Position numbers and translations under genes: made by a program. From Plantago elongata (taxonomy: Eukaryota; Streptophyta; Magnoliopsida; Lamiales; Plantaginaceae): a DNA stretch of 24,706 bases. The DNA lies in contig JAYMSP010002371.1 of NCBI GenBank assembly GCA_036897095.1, positions 1-24,706 on the forward strand, in the 5' to 3' direction. Positions 1 to 8,821 of this stretch are shown here, in pieces. How positions within the stretch are numbered: position 1 is the stretch's first letter; the number at the start of each line of letters is the position of its first letter. The notes under the pieces were generated by a model. It was not told the origin of the DNA. It did no database searches and saw only the letters and a program-made list of their open reading frames with translations.

Positions 1-2955
1 AATCAGGTCACACTGAAGAACACTGGTTATGGCACAAAAGAATGAGTCACTTGAATTTCAAAACTCTGAACAAACTTTCCAAGAAAGAGTTAGTGGTTGG
101 ATTACCTAAAACAACATTCAGAAAGGACGGTATCTGCTCGGCTTGTCAATTGGGGAAACAATCCAAAACCTCTTTCAAGTTCAAAATCAGACATTCTTGT
201 GTTAGACCACTGCAACTATTACATATGGATCTTTTTGAATCATCTGTAACTAGTTATTCAGGCAAGAAGTATGGTCTAGTTGTTGTAGATGACTTAACTA
301 GGTTCACCTGGGTAGTTTTCTGAAACTAAAATCTGATGCTAGGGTGGAGATACCAAACTTGCTGAACAAGCTTGAAGTCATGCAAAATGACAAGGTATCT
401 GCAACCAGGAGAGACCATGGTACTGAATTTGTCACTTAATATATAAAAGAGTTTTGTACCTACAAAGGTATACAACATCAACTATCTTCAGTAAGAACAC
501 CACAAAAAAATGGTGTTGCTAAAAGGAAGAATAGGACCCTTAAAGAAGCTGGAAGGACAATGTTAGCTGACACTGAAATAAGTGAAATTTATTGGGTTGA
601 AGCTGTAAATACATCATGCTACACTCAGAACATATGCTTGATAAACAAACACCATGACAAAACTCCCTATGAGATTTTGGTTGGTAGACCCTCTAATATC
701 AAACTTTGAGGGTGTTTGGTTGTAGATGTTGTTCTTAACAATGGAAAAGAATATTTGAGAACATTTCAACCAAAGGTTGATGAAGGTGTATTTCTTGGTT
801 ATTCTATGAAAAACAAAGCTTACAGAGTTTACAACTAGAGAACAAAGAAAATTGAAGAATCAGTTAATGTAGTATTCTATGAAGGAAACAAGAAAATACC
901 CCTTGATGAAGATCTCAAAAAGATTTAAGGAACTCCTGATTAAGTAAGTATTCCGAAGAAGAACCCTCATAAAGGAGAAACTATGTCATTAATATAGAGG
1001 ATGAGTCTGACGAAGAAAAGCATGATGTGTCTAGTAACAACCATATGACTCTTAGAAATGATGAAGAATTTCCTATGAGGATTCCAGAAATGGAAACTGA
1101 GAATGATCATCGTAGAGACCTTTCTGGGAATAACCTTTTTGAAAGACATATTCCAGAAACCTCTAACACTGAACAAGTGTCTGATATTTACCACACTTCG
1201 AGTGTACAAAATATCATTGATACTGAAGAAGTATCAAGTCATAATTGTAGTGATTCACATTCAGATCACACAAATAATAATCCTACTAGTTCAAAACCAA
1301 TTATGAAATGGATTAGAGATCATCCTGCAAAGGATGTGATTGATTGGTCCAATTGATCAAGGTGTTAGAACTAGAAGAGCATTAGCTGAAAATGTTGACT
1401 CTCTCTTTGGGTGTTTATCTCAAACATTGAACCTAAGACTATTGAAGATGCATTAATGGATCAAGGTTGGATCTCTGCAATGCAAGAAGAGTTTGATCAA
1501 TTTGAGAGAAACAAGGTCTAGAAACTAGTTCTATTTGTAGAAGGAATATTTGTGATTGGAACTAAGTGGGTGTTCAGAAACAAGATGAATGAGTCTGGTG
1601 AAATAACCAGAAACAAAGCAAGGTTACCCAGACTAAAGGTTTAGACTTTGATGAGTCATATGCAATAGTAGCAAGATTGGATGCAATCAGACTATTTCTA
1701 ACCTTTGCAGCTCATAATGACTTTAAAGTTTATCAGATGGATGTTAAAAGTGCATTTCTTAATTTCTTAATGGTGAACTTGTTGAGGAAGTCTATGTTGA
1801 TCAACCACCAGACTTTGAAGTTTCCTTAGAAACTAGGATGGTCTATAAGTTACAAAAAGCTCTGTATGCACTGAAACAAGCTCCAAGAGCATGGTATGAT
1901 ACTTTGGCCAAATACCTTCTGGAAAGTGGTTTTAAGAAAGGTGAAGTTGATAAAACTTTGTTCACCTTAAACCATGATGGGAAACTACTTTTAGTTCAAG
2001 TTATGTTGATGACATTATATTTGGATCTAAAGACAAGCAACTTTGTGATGACTAGGCTGATCTCATGAAGAGCAAATTTGAGATGAATATGATGGGAGAA
2101 TTGAATTATTTCCTAGGATTGCAAGTCAAGCAACTCAATGATGGAATATTCACCAGTCAAACAAAGTATGCAAAAGATATGCTCAACAAGTTTAATCTGA
2201 ATCCTTCTAAAAAGAATGCCAAGATAACTATGAGCATAGGAACCAAGATGACTTATACTGAATCTGATAAGAGTGTTGAAGAACATAATTATAGGAAATT
2301 GATAGGTTCACTTCTCTACCTTACTGCAAGAAGACCTGATAATCAATATGCAGTTGGTGTATGTGCTAGATTTCAGATAAATCCTATGCAATCACACTAC
2401 AACATTGTTATGAAAATATTAAGGTATGCCAAAGGTACCGTAGGAGTTGGACCGTGGTATCCTAAATAAAGTGGATTGAGTTTAGTTGGCTACTCAGATG
2501 CTGACTATGCTGGATCAATGCTTGATAGGAAAAGTACTTCAGGAACTTGTTAGTTTCCGGGAACTAGACTTATCTCATGGTTTAGCAAGAAGCAAAACTC
2601 AATTGATACTTCTACCACAGAGGCTGAATATATTGTTGCTGGTTGTTTTGCTACTCAAATACTATGGATACAACAACAACTTAGAGACTATGGACTTAAT
2701 GAAGAGAAAACTCTCATTTTCTGTGACAATACCAGTGCTATTACGATTACTTAGAATCCAAAGTTCCATGCCAGAACTAAGCACATAGATGTTAGACACC
2801 ACTTCATCAGAGACCATGTTGATAAAGGCAATATAGAGATTCTAAAGGTTGGTACTGAAGATCAACTTGCAGATATCTTCACCAAGCCACTCCAGGAAAG
2901 TAGGTTTTTAACCTTAAGATATAGTCTTGGGTTAATGGAGATGCCTCAGAACTGA
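1..2955 (+). pseudogene. Ty1/copia pol pseudogene (integrase, reverse transcriptase, RNase H)
   Basis: This is a broken polyprotein running through all three frames. The GAG-pre-integrase zinc finger is at about 30-180 (WHKRMSH and CSAC give the HHCC ligands). The integrase core follows, with LHMDLFE, VVVDDLTRF, RRDHGTEF and NGVAKRKNRTL, where Lys stands at the expected catalytic Glu (codon 521-523). Reverse transcriptase begins near 1430: KWVFRNK, YQMDVKSAFL, LYALKQAPRAW and YVDD at 2002-2013. RNase H has GYSDADYAG (2488-2514), TTEAEYIVAG, FCDNTSAI and ARTKHIDVRHHF, and the frame stops at TGA 2953-2955. There are frameshifts near 323, 1350, 1620, 1770 and 2000, plus in-frame stops near 439, 706, 835, 1518 and 2752. 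No functional protein can be made. Copia assignment is secure; clade assignment rests on the downstream layout. Confidence 0.93.
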
Positions 2956-3640
2956 AAAGTTCTAAATCTCTAAAAGAGTATGTAAGAATCAGGGAAAAAG
3001 GAAAATAGCTTTCTGAAACGGGTATTCTGATAACCTACATGGAAAGAAAGATGTTAAGTTTTATGATACCTATGACTCAGAAAGCCTAAGATCTTCTGGA
3101 AATAAAAGTCCATAAATATAGGTTGGTATATAGTTCATAAGTATATAAAACTAGAACTCAAATGCTATGGACATGTCAATTTTCAGTGGTAATTTCTAAA
3201 ACATGAATTCAGAAAACCATTTAAAAGTCATGAATTGTGTGAGAACTAATAATCCAACATAGCACAGATTTCTAAGAGTCAAACATGTCTAAGATTTTGT
3301 AATTTTACCATTTATATCATAAGTAACATAAAACAAGACTTGCTCTCTGAAATGATAAGACCAAAGGTTTCTAGTCCCACACACTAATAGTGACTTAATG
3401 GATACATATTGCCAAAATTCACTAAGTGGACACTGAAACATTTGTTGATTGATATAAATTGCAAAGAATATACAACTTTATCCCTTGATGAATAAACGAT
3501 TGATCTAAACGGATGAGATTAAATCTCGGCAAGTAATGCATGGCCCACTTCGTATTTAATGCAAAGTAGAAACATGTACTATGCCGATACAATGTACACA
3601 GATGCACATACGAATTTCTATATGTATGTTGTATCTATGT
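2956..3640. other. Spacer between pol and the second reading frame of element A
   Basis: AT-rich sequence with frequent stops in all frames and no protein or RNA gene that I recognise. It probably corresponds to the noncoding stretch between pol and the extra 3' frame in SIRE-type elements. The only visible structure is the recurrence of TTCTGA/TCAGAA words also seen elsewhere in element A. Confidence 0.5.
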
Positions 3641-3652
3641 AATTCTATCTTG

Positions 3653-3664
3653 CTATATATAAAG
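3653..3664 (+). promoter_or_regulatory. TATA-like box upstream of the second frame of element A
   Basis: CTATATATAAAG lies about 190 bp before the first recognisable coding sequence of the second frame. The sequence between is leader-like, with A/C-rich stretches and few ATGs. At 3750-3803 there is an imperfect direct repeat sharing AATCATCTGTTTT. This could be an internal promoter for the extra frame. A TATA motif in AT-rich DNA is weak evidence by itself. Confidence 0.3.
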
Positions 3665-5567
3665 AATTCTAGTAAGAGACAAACACTTTTACCAAATTCC
3701 AAATTTTCACTTGCATCAAAACAGCAAAAACTCTCAAAGTTTTCTGCAAAACCATATGATAATCATCTGTTTTATAGAAAAACCATCTGCTAATCATCTG
3801 TTTTCTACTTAGTCTTCTGAAAAAATAGACTAATTTCTCTCGAATTGAAGCACCTCTTCTCTAATCTTACCCAGTACTCCATATAAGAGATTGCACCCAG
3901 AAAGACCTCATCCAATAACTCAGTTGCGACCACTTCTTCTGCTGAAACGTAAGGAGAAAAAGTTTTGCAAGTGTTGAACAAACTCTTGCTGGGTAATTTC
4001 AACCCAGAGGACTGGACCTCGAGCCTCAAAATGAATTGGGGAGCACATATGGTTGAAAAAAACTTGAATGTGCCTATCTCTTCTACACCAGACAGGAACC
4101 TGGTGAAATACTTTCCAAGGCTCACATCAAGAAGATCCTCTGTGCTACTTCTACTGGATTGTCTCCAGTTGATGTCTTAGAGTTTTATAACTCTTCCCAA
4201 GTCTACACTAAGATTGTGAACAATGCTGAAGAAACATTCATCAAATCTCAGGTTCAAGGTGTAGAAATACATCTTGATTGTGGCTCTTTCTGCAAAATCT
4301 TCCATCTCAGAAATCGTGGGACAACTTGTGAGATTAATATGAGAGACAAGACTCTGAATACTTGTTTCAGAGTGTTGTATGAAAAATCAGCAAATGACAA
4401 GATTGAGGACTACCCCTCTTCTTTCATTCTGGGAGACATCAGAACAAGACACCTCTTTGAGCACTGGAATGTGCTGGCCAGCATCCTTCACAGATGCTTG
4501 GATGGCAACAAAGGAGGCATTCACCAGATAAGTCTGGAGAGATGGATGATAATGAGCATTCTCCAGAAAGAGCTAAATGATAGAGATAACCTCTTCAATT
4601 GGGGGAAATATCTCTTCATGAAGATTGTCAATAGGGTCAATTAATTTGAACCCAAAATCATCAAAGGCCATGCTGACACCTAGTTAAATATGCACTATGG
4701 TCTGAAAATTTGCTACATTTTAGAGAAATGTGGAGTTGTACTCAGAGAGCACATGGACATCCCAAGATGAGGAAGCCTTGAAAAATGTTGCCAAAGATGA
4801 GTTGGTTGTTCAGGGAGATGGAGTATTTGAAGACACATGTTGAGGTCTAAATTGCTAAAAAACCAAGGACAAACAAACCTAGGGCAAGGAAGAGTATACA
4901 ACTTGTCATTGATGACACTCCTCAACCAGAAAGGGCAACATAAGAGGTTGAAGCCCAACGACCCCATCTAGTCTAGAAGGACTCCAGCTCAGATAGGAGA
5001 TCCTTGAGCTTAGGCAAGATGCCAGAGCTATCTATGAATGAGCTCAATCAAACTGATGAGTCTGTCCCAGACTTTGATGTTAACTCTGAGGATGATGTGT
5101 CACTTCAAATGGTACTCAAGAGATCACGGATAGAGACTCATGGTGGAGCCTCTAGCTCAACTTCTCTGACCAAGAAAGCCAAGGTTGTAGAAGATGCAAT
5201 CCAAGAAAGGTCAGCTGAAGATGTCACACCCCAACAGGCAGAAGAAGGCTTGGCGGTGGATGACAGAATGATGGAAGATTCTGACATTGCTTGCACATTG
5301 AAGTTGCCAGCAGACTTGATTGCTGAAGAAATTCATGCACCTGAGCAGGTTCCTCAACCTTCTGAGATGGGAACTCAGACTGTTTAAATAGAGGAAAGGT
5401 CCGAAAAATCAAAAACATCAAGCCATGTTTTGGAAGACACAGTGTCTGAAGATAAACAGGCTTTCATGGAGACATCTCAGCAGGGGGAAGAAATTTTGCC
5501 CACCCCTCTGCATGAAGACGAGATTCCTTCAACTGCAGCAACACAAGAACAAGAGCATGTCAAACAT

Positions 5568-5649
5568 GTAGTCTATTGTCTCTGAAAAGAAACAATTCTA
5601 TACTTGATCAAAATCTTGTGTTTCTAACTTCATAATTGTCTCTATACAG
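5568..5649 (+). other. Putative intron 1 of the second frame of element A
   Basis: The upstream frame reads ...EQEHVKH and then hits a stop within a few codons. The segment starts GTAGTC and ends in a pyrimidine-rich TCTCTATACAG. It is 82 bp long, and the open frame resumes at 5650 as APTEKVVEVVE. GT at 5571 is an alternative donor in the same phase. Confidence 0.55.
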
Positions 5650-5761
5650 GCTCCAACTGAGAAAGTAGTTGAAGTAGTGGAAACACTACAGGCTAAAGAA
5701 ATTCCAGAGATTGAAAAACCTTCTGAAGAAATTATTTCTAAGCCTTCTGTTGTGGAATTAT

Positions 5762-5840
5762 GTAAAATAAGAATCATTATCTTTTTGAATAACTTGTGAA
5801 AATCAACTTACTTAATCAAATACTTTGTTTCTTCAAATAG
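5762..5840 (+). other. Putative intron 2 of the second frame of element A
   Basis: GTAAAATAAG at 5762 resembles a donor, and TTTGTTTCTTCAAATAG ending at 5840 is a good acceptor. The next exon reads VHYKENVTEDN from 5841. The donor at 5762 leaves the frame one base off. GT at 5749 or 5752 would keep phase 0 but is a weaker donor, so either the exon has an indel or the donor differs. Confidence 0.45.
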
Positions 5841-5993
5841 GTTCATTATAAAGAAAATGTGACTGAGGACAATGTTGCGACCTCCATAGAACCTATAGAA
5901 ATAGACATAAACGCTTTGGCTAAGTCTCCAGAAAGGTTGTCAGAAACTACTCCAGTTTCTGAAAGAATTGATTATGAGCTTCCTAACTTGGAA

Positions 5994-6077
5994 GTAAGTG
6001 AAACACTCAGAAACATATCTTTCCAATACTTCTCAGTAGGATATTTCTAAGCATTGTGATTTGATTTTTATTCTCAG
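5994..6077 (+). other. Putative intron 3 of the second frame of element A
   Basis: A canonical donor GTAAGT follows ...LPNLE, and TTTTTATTCTCAG ends at 6077. The intron is 84 bp with in-frame stops inside. Removing it joins a 153-bp exon to a 111-bp exon in phase 0, resuming AREERLVEEEL. Confidence 0.6.
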
Positions 6078-6188
6078 GCTCGAGAAGAAAGATTGGTTGA
6101 AGAGGAATTAGCCACTCCTCTGACCACGGTATCTGAAGCACTGGTTGCTCCAGAGGTCCAAGTAAATGAGCCTAGTGTGGATACACAT

Positions 6189-6272
6189 GTATGCTTAGAA
6201 ACACTTAGATTTCTTTATTCTCAGATAACCACAAGTAATTTGAGAAAAACTAACTTAAAACCTTTTTTTCAG
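6189..6272 (+). other. Putative intron 4 of the second frame of element A
   Basis: GTATGC follows ...PSVDTH, and CCTTTTTTTCAG ends at 6272. It is 84 bp, a multiple of three without a stop, so the frame reads through whether or not it is removed. Its composition (many T, hydrophobic residues when translated) differs from the acidic flanking exons. The next exon starts AQELPVIDVEAP. Confidence 0.55.
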
Positions 6273-8137
6273 GCCCAAGAGTTACCAGTGATTGATGTGG
6301 AAGCCCCACTAGATCTACTGAAGATTTTCCAGACAATCACCATGAAACGACATGTCAAATGCTTTAGGCAATGGAAAAGGCTCAGAAAGGTTGATCTAAC
6401 AGAGCTTGCCAAGGTGATTTACCACAAAGAGAGAAGGGAGAGAGCCTTCGATCTGGAAAATTACGTTCATGCCATGTTTCCAGAGGATTACTCTCATCAT
6501 ACATTGATGCATGACGACTTCACTTATAATGTTGGGAAGAAGCTGATGGATGCCTTCAATGCTGCTAATGAAGAGACCAGAAGGAAGATGGCACTTAATC
6601 CTACATTGCCACAGACGCTCAGAGTTTATCCCTTTGAACAAGAGGAGGTGAACGGGCAAAAGATTACACTCCCCACTGTAATCAATTTGGTCTCGGATGA
6701 AGAAGAAGAAACCGACGAAAATGATGTTGACACTTCATCTGAACATCTAGAAGGAGGTGATAATGGCCCAAATGATGATGAGTCGATGATAGTCCTTAAC
6801 CAGGGACCGGTGGAATGGCACAAGGAAATGCCAGAACATGAACTCCACCTGCTCAACACTCTGCTCAGAGAGACCCACCATCATCATATAAATTACCACC
6901 TCCAGCTGACCAAGAAAACCAACAGAACTCAAACGTTCAAAATCAACTAGCCAACCCATCTGAAGAACTTCAGGCTGTTGAATCCAGGGTCACAAGACTC
7001 AAGGAATTGTCGAAAGAAGAAAGCAAGCTCAATCAAGAGTATCAGTCTCTGATTGATGTTAAGAAAGCCCAATTGCTAATGATTGAGGCAGAAAATGCAC
7101 GGGAGAAGACACTCCTTGCTGAGAAGCAAAAATTGAAGAAAGATATTGATGCTACAGCTGCAGAGTTGGACGCTCTGGTGATAGACGATACAGAGCATGA
7201 TGCTAAGGCTGCATCAGATAGACCTGACATTCCATCATCTCATAAAATAGCACCAAAGGTAAAGGTAAAATGGTTGCTAAGCTCGACAACAATGATCAGA
7301 ATGATCACATCTATGTGAGCACTGATGATGATGAGACACAGTTTATGGCTCCAGAAGAGGATGCAATTGTTCTCTCTCATTACAAAAGAGAATTTCTTGC
7401 TCCACACATCTTCTCATCACCAGCCGTTACTTCCAGAGATGGCAAATTTCTTGGACGAAGTACTGTGTTTGCTAAACTACAATCTGAGCTAGTTGTTGAA
7501 GATTTCCAGGTACTCTCATCTATACCATTTGACCTTAAGCCGATAGCTAAGCTCTTGTTACACAGAGCCATTAGCATTGCATTGTCTCAGAAAGATCTAG
7601 GCATGGTCTGGGATGAAGACTGCAATAACGCCAACAAATCACTTGAAGAAGCTCAATATGCTATTTTAGAAAGCAGATGCTATCTCTCGTCCATTAGAAG
7701 AGCTGAACCAAAAGAAGCATGCACTCCTTTGAGAAAATCAAGAGCTTAGAACTGAAGTTCAGAAGCTTGTCCAAGTTCACAACTATTTACAGAATAACTT
7801 TGAGTCGCTTTCTCATTCTTACGTAAGTTTAAGTCAGTCACTCATGACTATGGGTGAAGAGAATCAACTTGCCCAGAGAGATAGAGGAAGGAAGATAAAA
7901 CAATTACCTCCCTCCACAAGTCAAGTTCCACAAAAGGACACCTTCGAAAGAACTCGTGGTTCCAGAAACCAGAGTTAGAACATCAACAAGGTTCAAAAGT
8001 ATAGTAACTAGGGGTTCCAAGGCCCTTGTTATAACTGAAAGAGATAAGCCTTCTGAACAACAAGAAGAAAAGGAAGAGAGAAATCCAAGATCAGGAAACC
8101 TGTAACTCTCCAATAGAAAACTTCAATGATGATGATA

Positions 8138-8227
8138 AGTAAGGAAAACCTACCATATACTGAAACTCATTCTCCAGAACGGACACCAATTACTTGGATC
8201 AGTAAGGAGAACCTACTATATGCTGAA
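8138..8227 (+). repeat. 27-bp imperfect direct repeat in the 3' noncoding part of element A
   Basis: The block beginning AGTAAGGAAAACCTACC at 8138-8164 recurs as AGTAAGGAGAACCTACT at 8201-8227. The copies differ at a few positions and are offset by 63 bp. They lie between the end of the second frame and the polypurine tract. Confidence 0.7.
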
Positions 8228-8347
8228 TAAGTATATTAAGTAGTGAAATCTCTTAAAGCTCTCTAAAAAATATAGTTGAAAAGTTATAAGAGAAGCTTAC
8301 TTGACAATCAACATATAACCAACACCATCAAGGTGTGGGGTACAGGA

Positions 8348-8440
8348 AGTATTTGGTTTGGAAAATCAAGGAAAAGTTCCAAGGTTATCTTAAGTACATG
8401 AAGTACTTGGCTCGAGGAGCTAGGGAAAAATTCAGGGGGA
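8348..8440 (+). repeat. Duplicated polypurine-tract-proximal segment of element A
   Basis: About 38 bp beginning AAGTATTTGGTTTGG (8348) is repeated imperfectly from 8402 as AAGTACTTGGCTCG. Each copy runs into a purine-rich stretch. Only the second copy continues into the GGGGGA run next to the LTR. Confidence 0.5.
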
Positions 8441-8445
8441 ACATT
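8431..8445 (+). promoter_or_regulatory. Polypurine tract of element A
   Basis: TTCAGGGGGAACA lies immediately upstream of the presumed 3' LTR. A G-rich tract in this position is the usual plus-strand primer site of copia retrotransposons. Confidence 0.65.
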
Positions 8446-8821
8446 TGGTTGTGAACCATTTGTTTGTAGGGATCTTAGAATAGGACTTATTGTAAGGTGA
8501 ACTCAATTATCTATTTTAGTGAATTCCAGGTCTCAGAAAGACCGAGTGGACTAGTTGGAGGATTACGTCACCTCCAGACACCACTATAAAATGTTGTGTT
8601 ATTTACTTTATTGTATTTACTTTCCAACATTATTCACACACACATTATTATGGCTAAGCACAAACACGTTTATTTATCGCTTAAAGTCTTCCGCTCTCTG
8701 AATCTAAGTATCAGAAGACTCCCAATTTATGAAAAAGACTGTTTATCGACGAAAGTTTGAAAAGTCTATTCACACCCCCCTCCCCTTCTAGTTTTTTCCT
8801 TTGCCGTTATCTAGATCAACA
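8446..8821 (+). repeat. 3' LTR of element A
   Basis: About 376 bp, from a TG just after the polypurine tract (left edge uncertain by a few bases) to a terminal CA at 8820-8821. It contains CTATAAAATG at 8584 as a TATA box and a C-rich run (CACACCCCCCTCCCC) near its end, a common feature of these LTRs. The 5' LTR is outside the window, so the ends could not be confirmed by pairing. The right boundary is supported by the abrupt start of foreign integrase code at 8822. Confidence 0.6.

Larger units (their letters stand above)
3841..8105 (+). pseudogene. Second (extra) reading frame of element A, intron-containing, plant-transposon-protein-like, broken
   Basis: A decayed long frame 3' of pol. 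The N-terminal part (about 3841-4780) resembles the 'putative plant transposon protein' type domain often found in plant retroelement-like ORFs: VDVLEFYNSSQVY, FCKIFHLRNRG, ISLERW and NWGKYLF, then YGLKICYILEKCGVVL at about 4695-4740. The middle (about 4860-6830) is acidic and rich in E, P, S and T, with a basic KKPRTNKPRARK-like patch. It is interrupted by four intron-like segments (5568-6272), three of which preserve phase 0. A charged coiled-coil stretch follows at about 6960-7190, and a C-terminal tail ends at about 8105. Breaks include TAA at 5385-5387 and frameshifts near 4150, 6840, 7265 and 7740-7755; the original start codon is not preserved. I see no membrane segment, so an 'envelope' label is not supported. 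The domain name is by resemblance only. Confidence 0.6.
1..8821 (+). mobile_element. Element A: SIRE-like Ty1/copia retrotransposon, 5' end outside window, decayed
   Basis: In order, the + strand shows a copia integrase, reverse transcriptase and RNase H, a second long reading frame, a polypurine tract (TTCAGGGGGA, 8431-8440) and an LTR-like block with TATAAA that ends in CA at 8821. No LTR lies between the pol end and the second frame, so I read them as one element. A large extra frame 3' of pol is the known layout of SIRE/Maximus copia elements. The 5' LTR, gag and protease lie off the left edge. Many stops and frameshifts show that it is dead. At 8822 the sequence switches abruptly to integrase code of an opposite-strand element, which marks the insertion boundary. 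Confidence 0.75.

Noticed and set aside
3841..8105. Calling the second frame of element A an envelope gene
   Set aside because: No signal peptide, membrane segment or fusion-like region is visible. The N-terminal part looks like a plant-transposon-protein-type domain and the C-terminal part is coiled coil.
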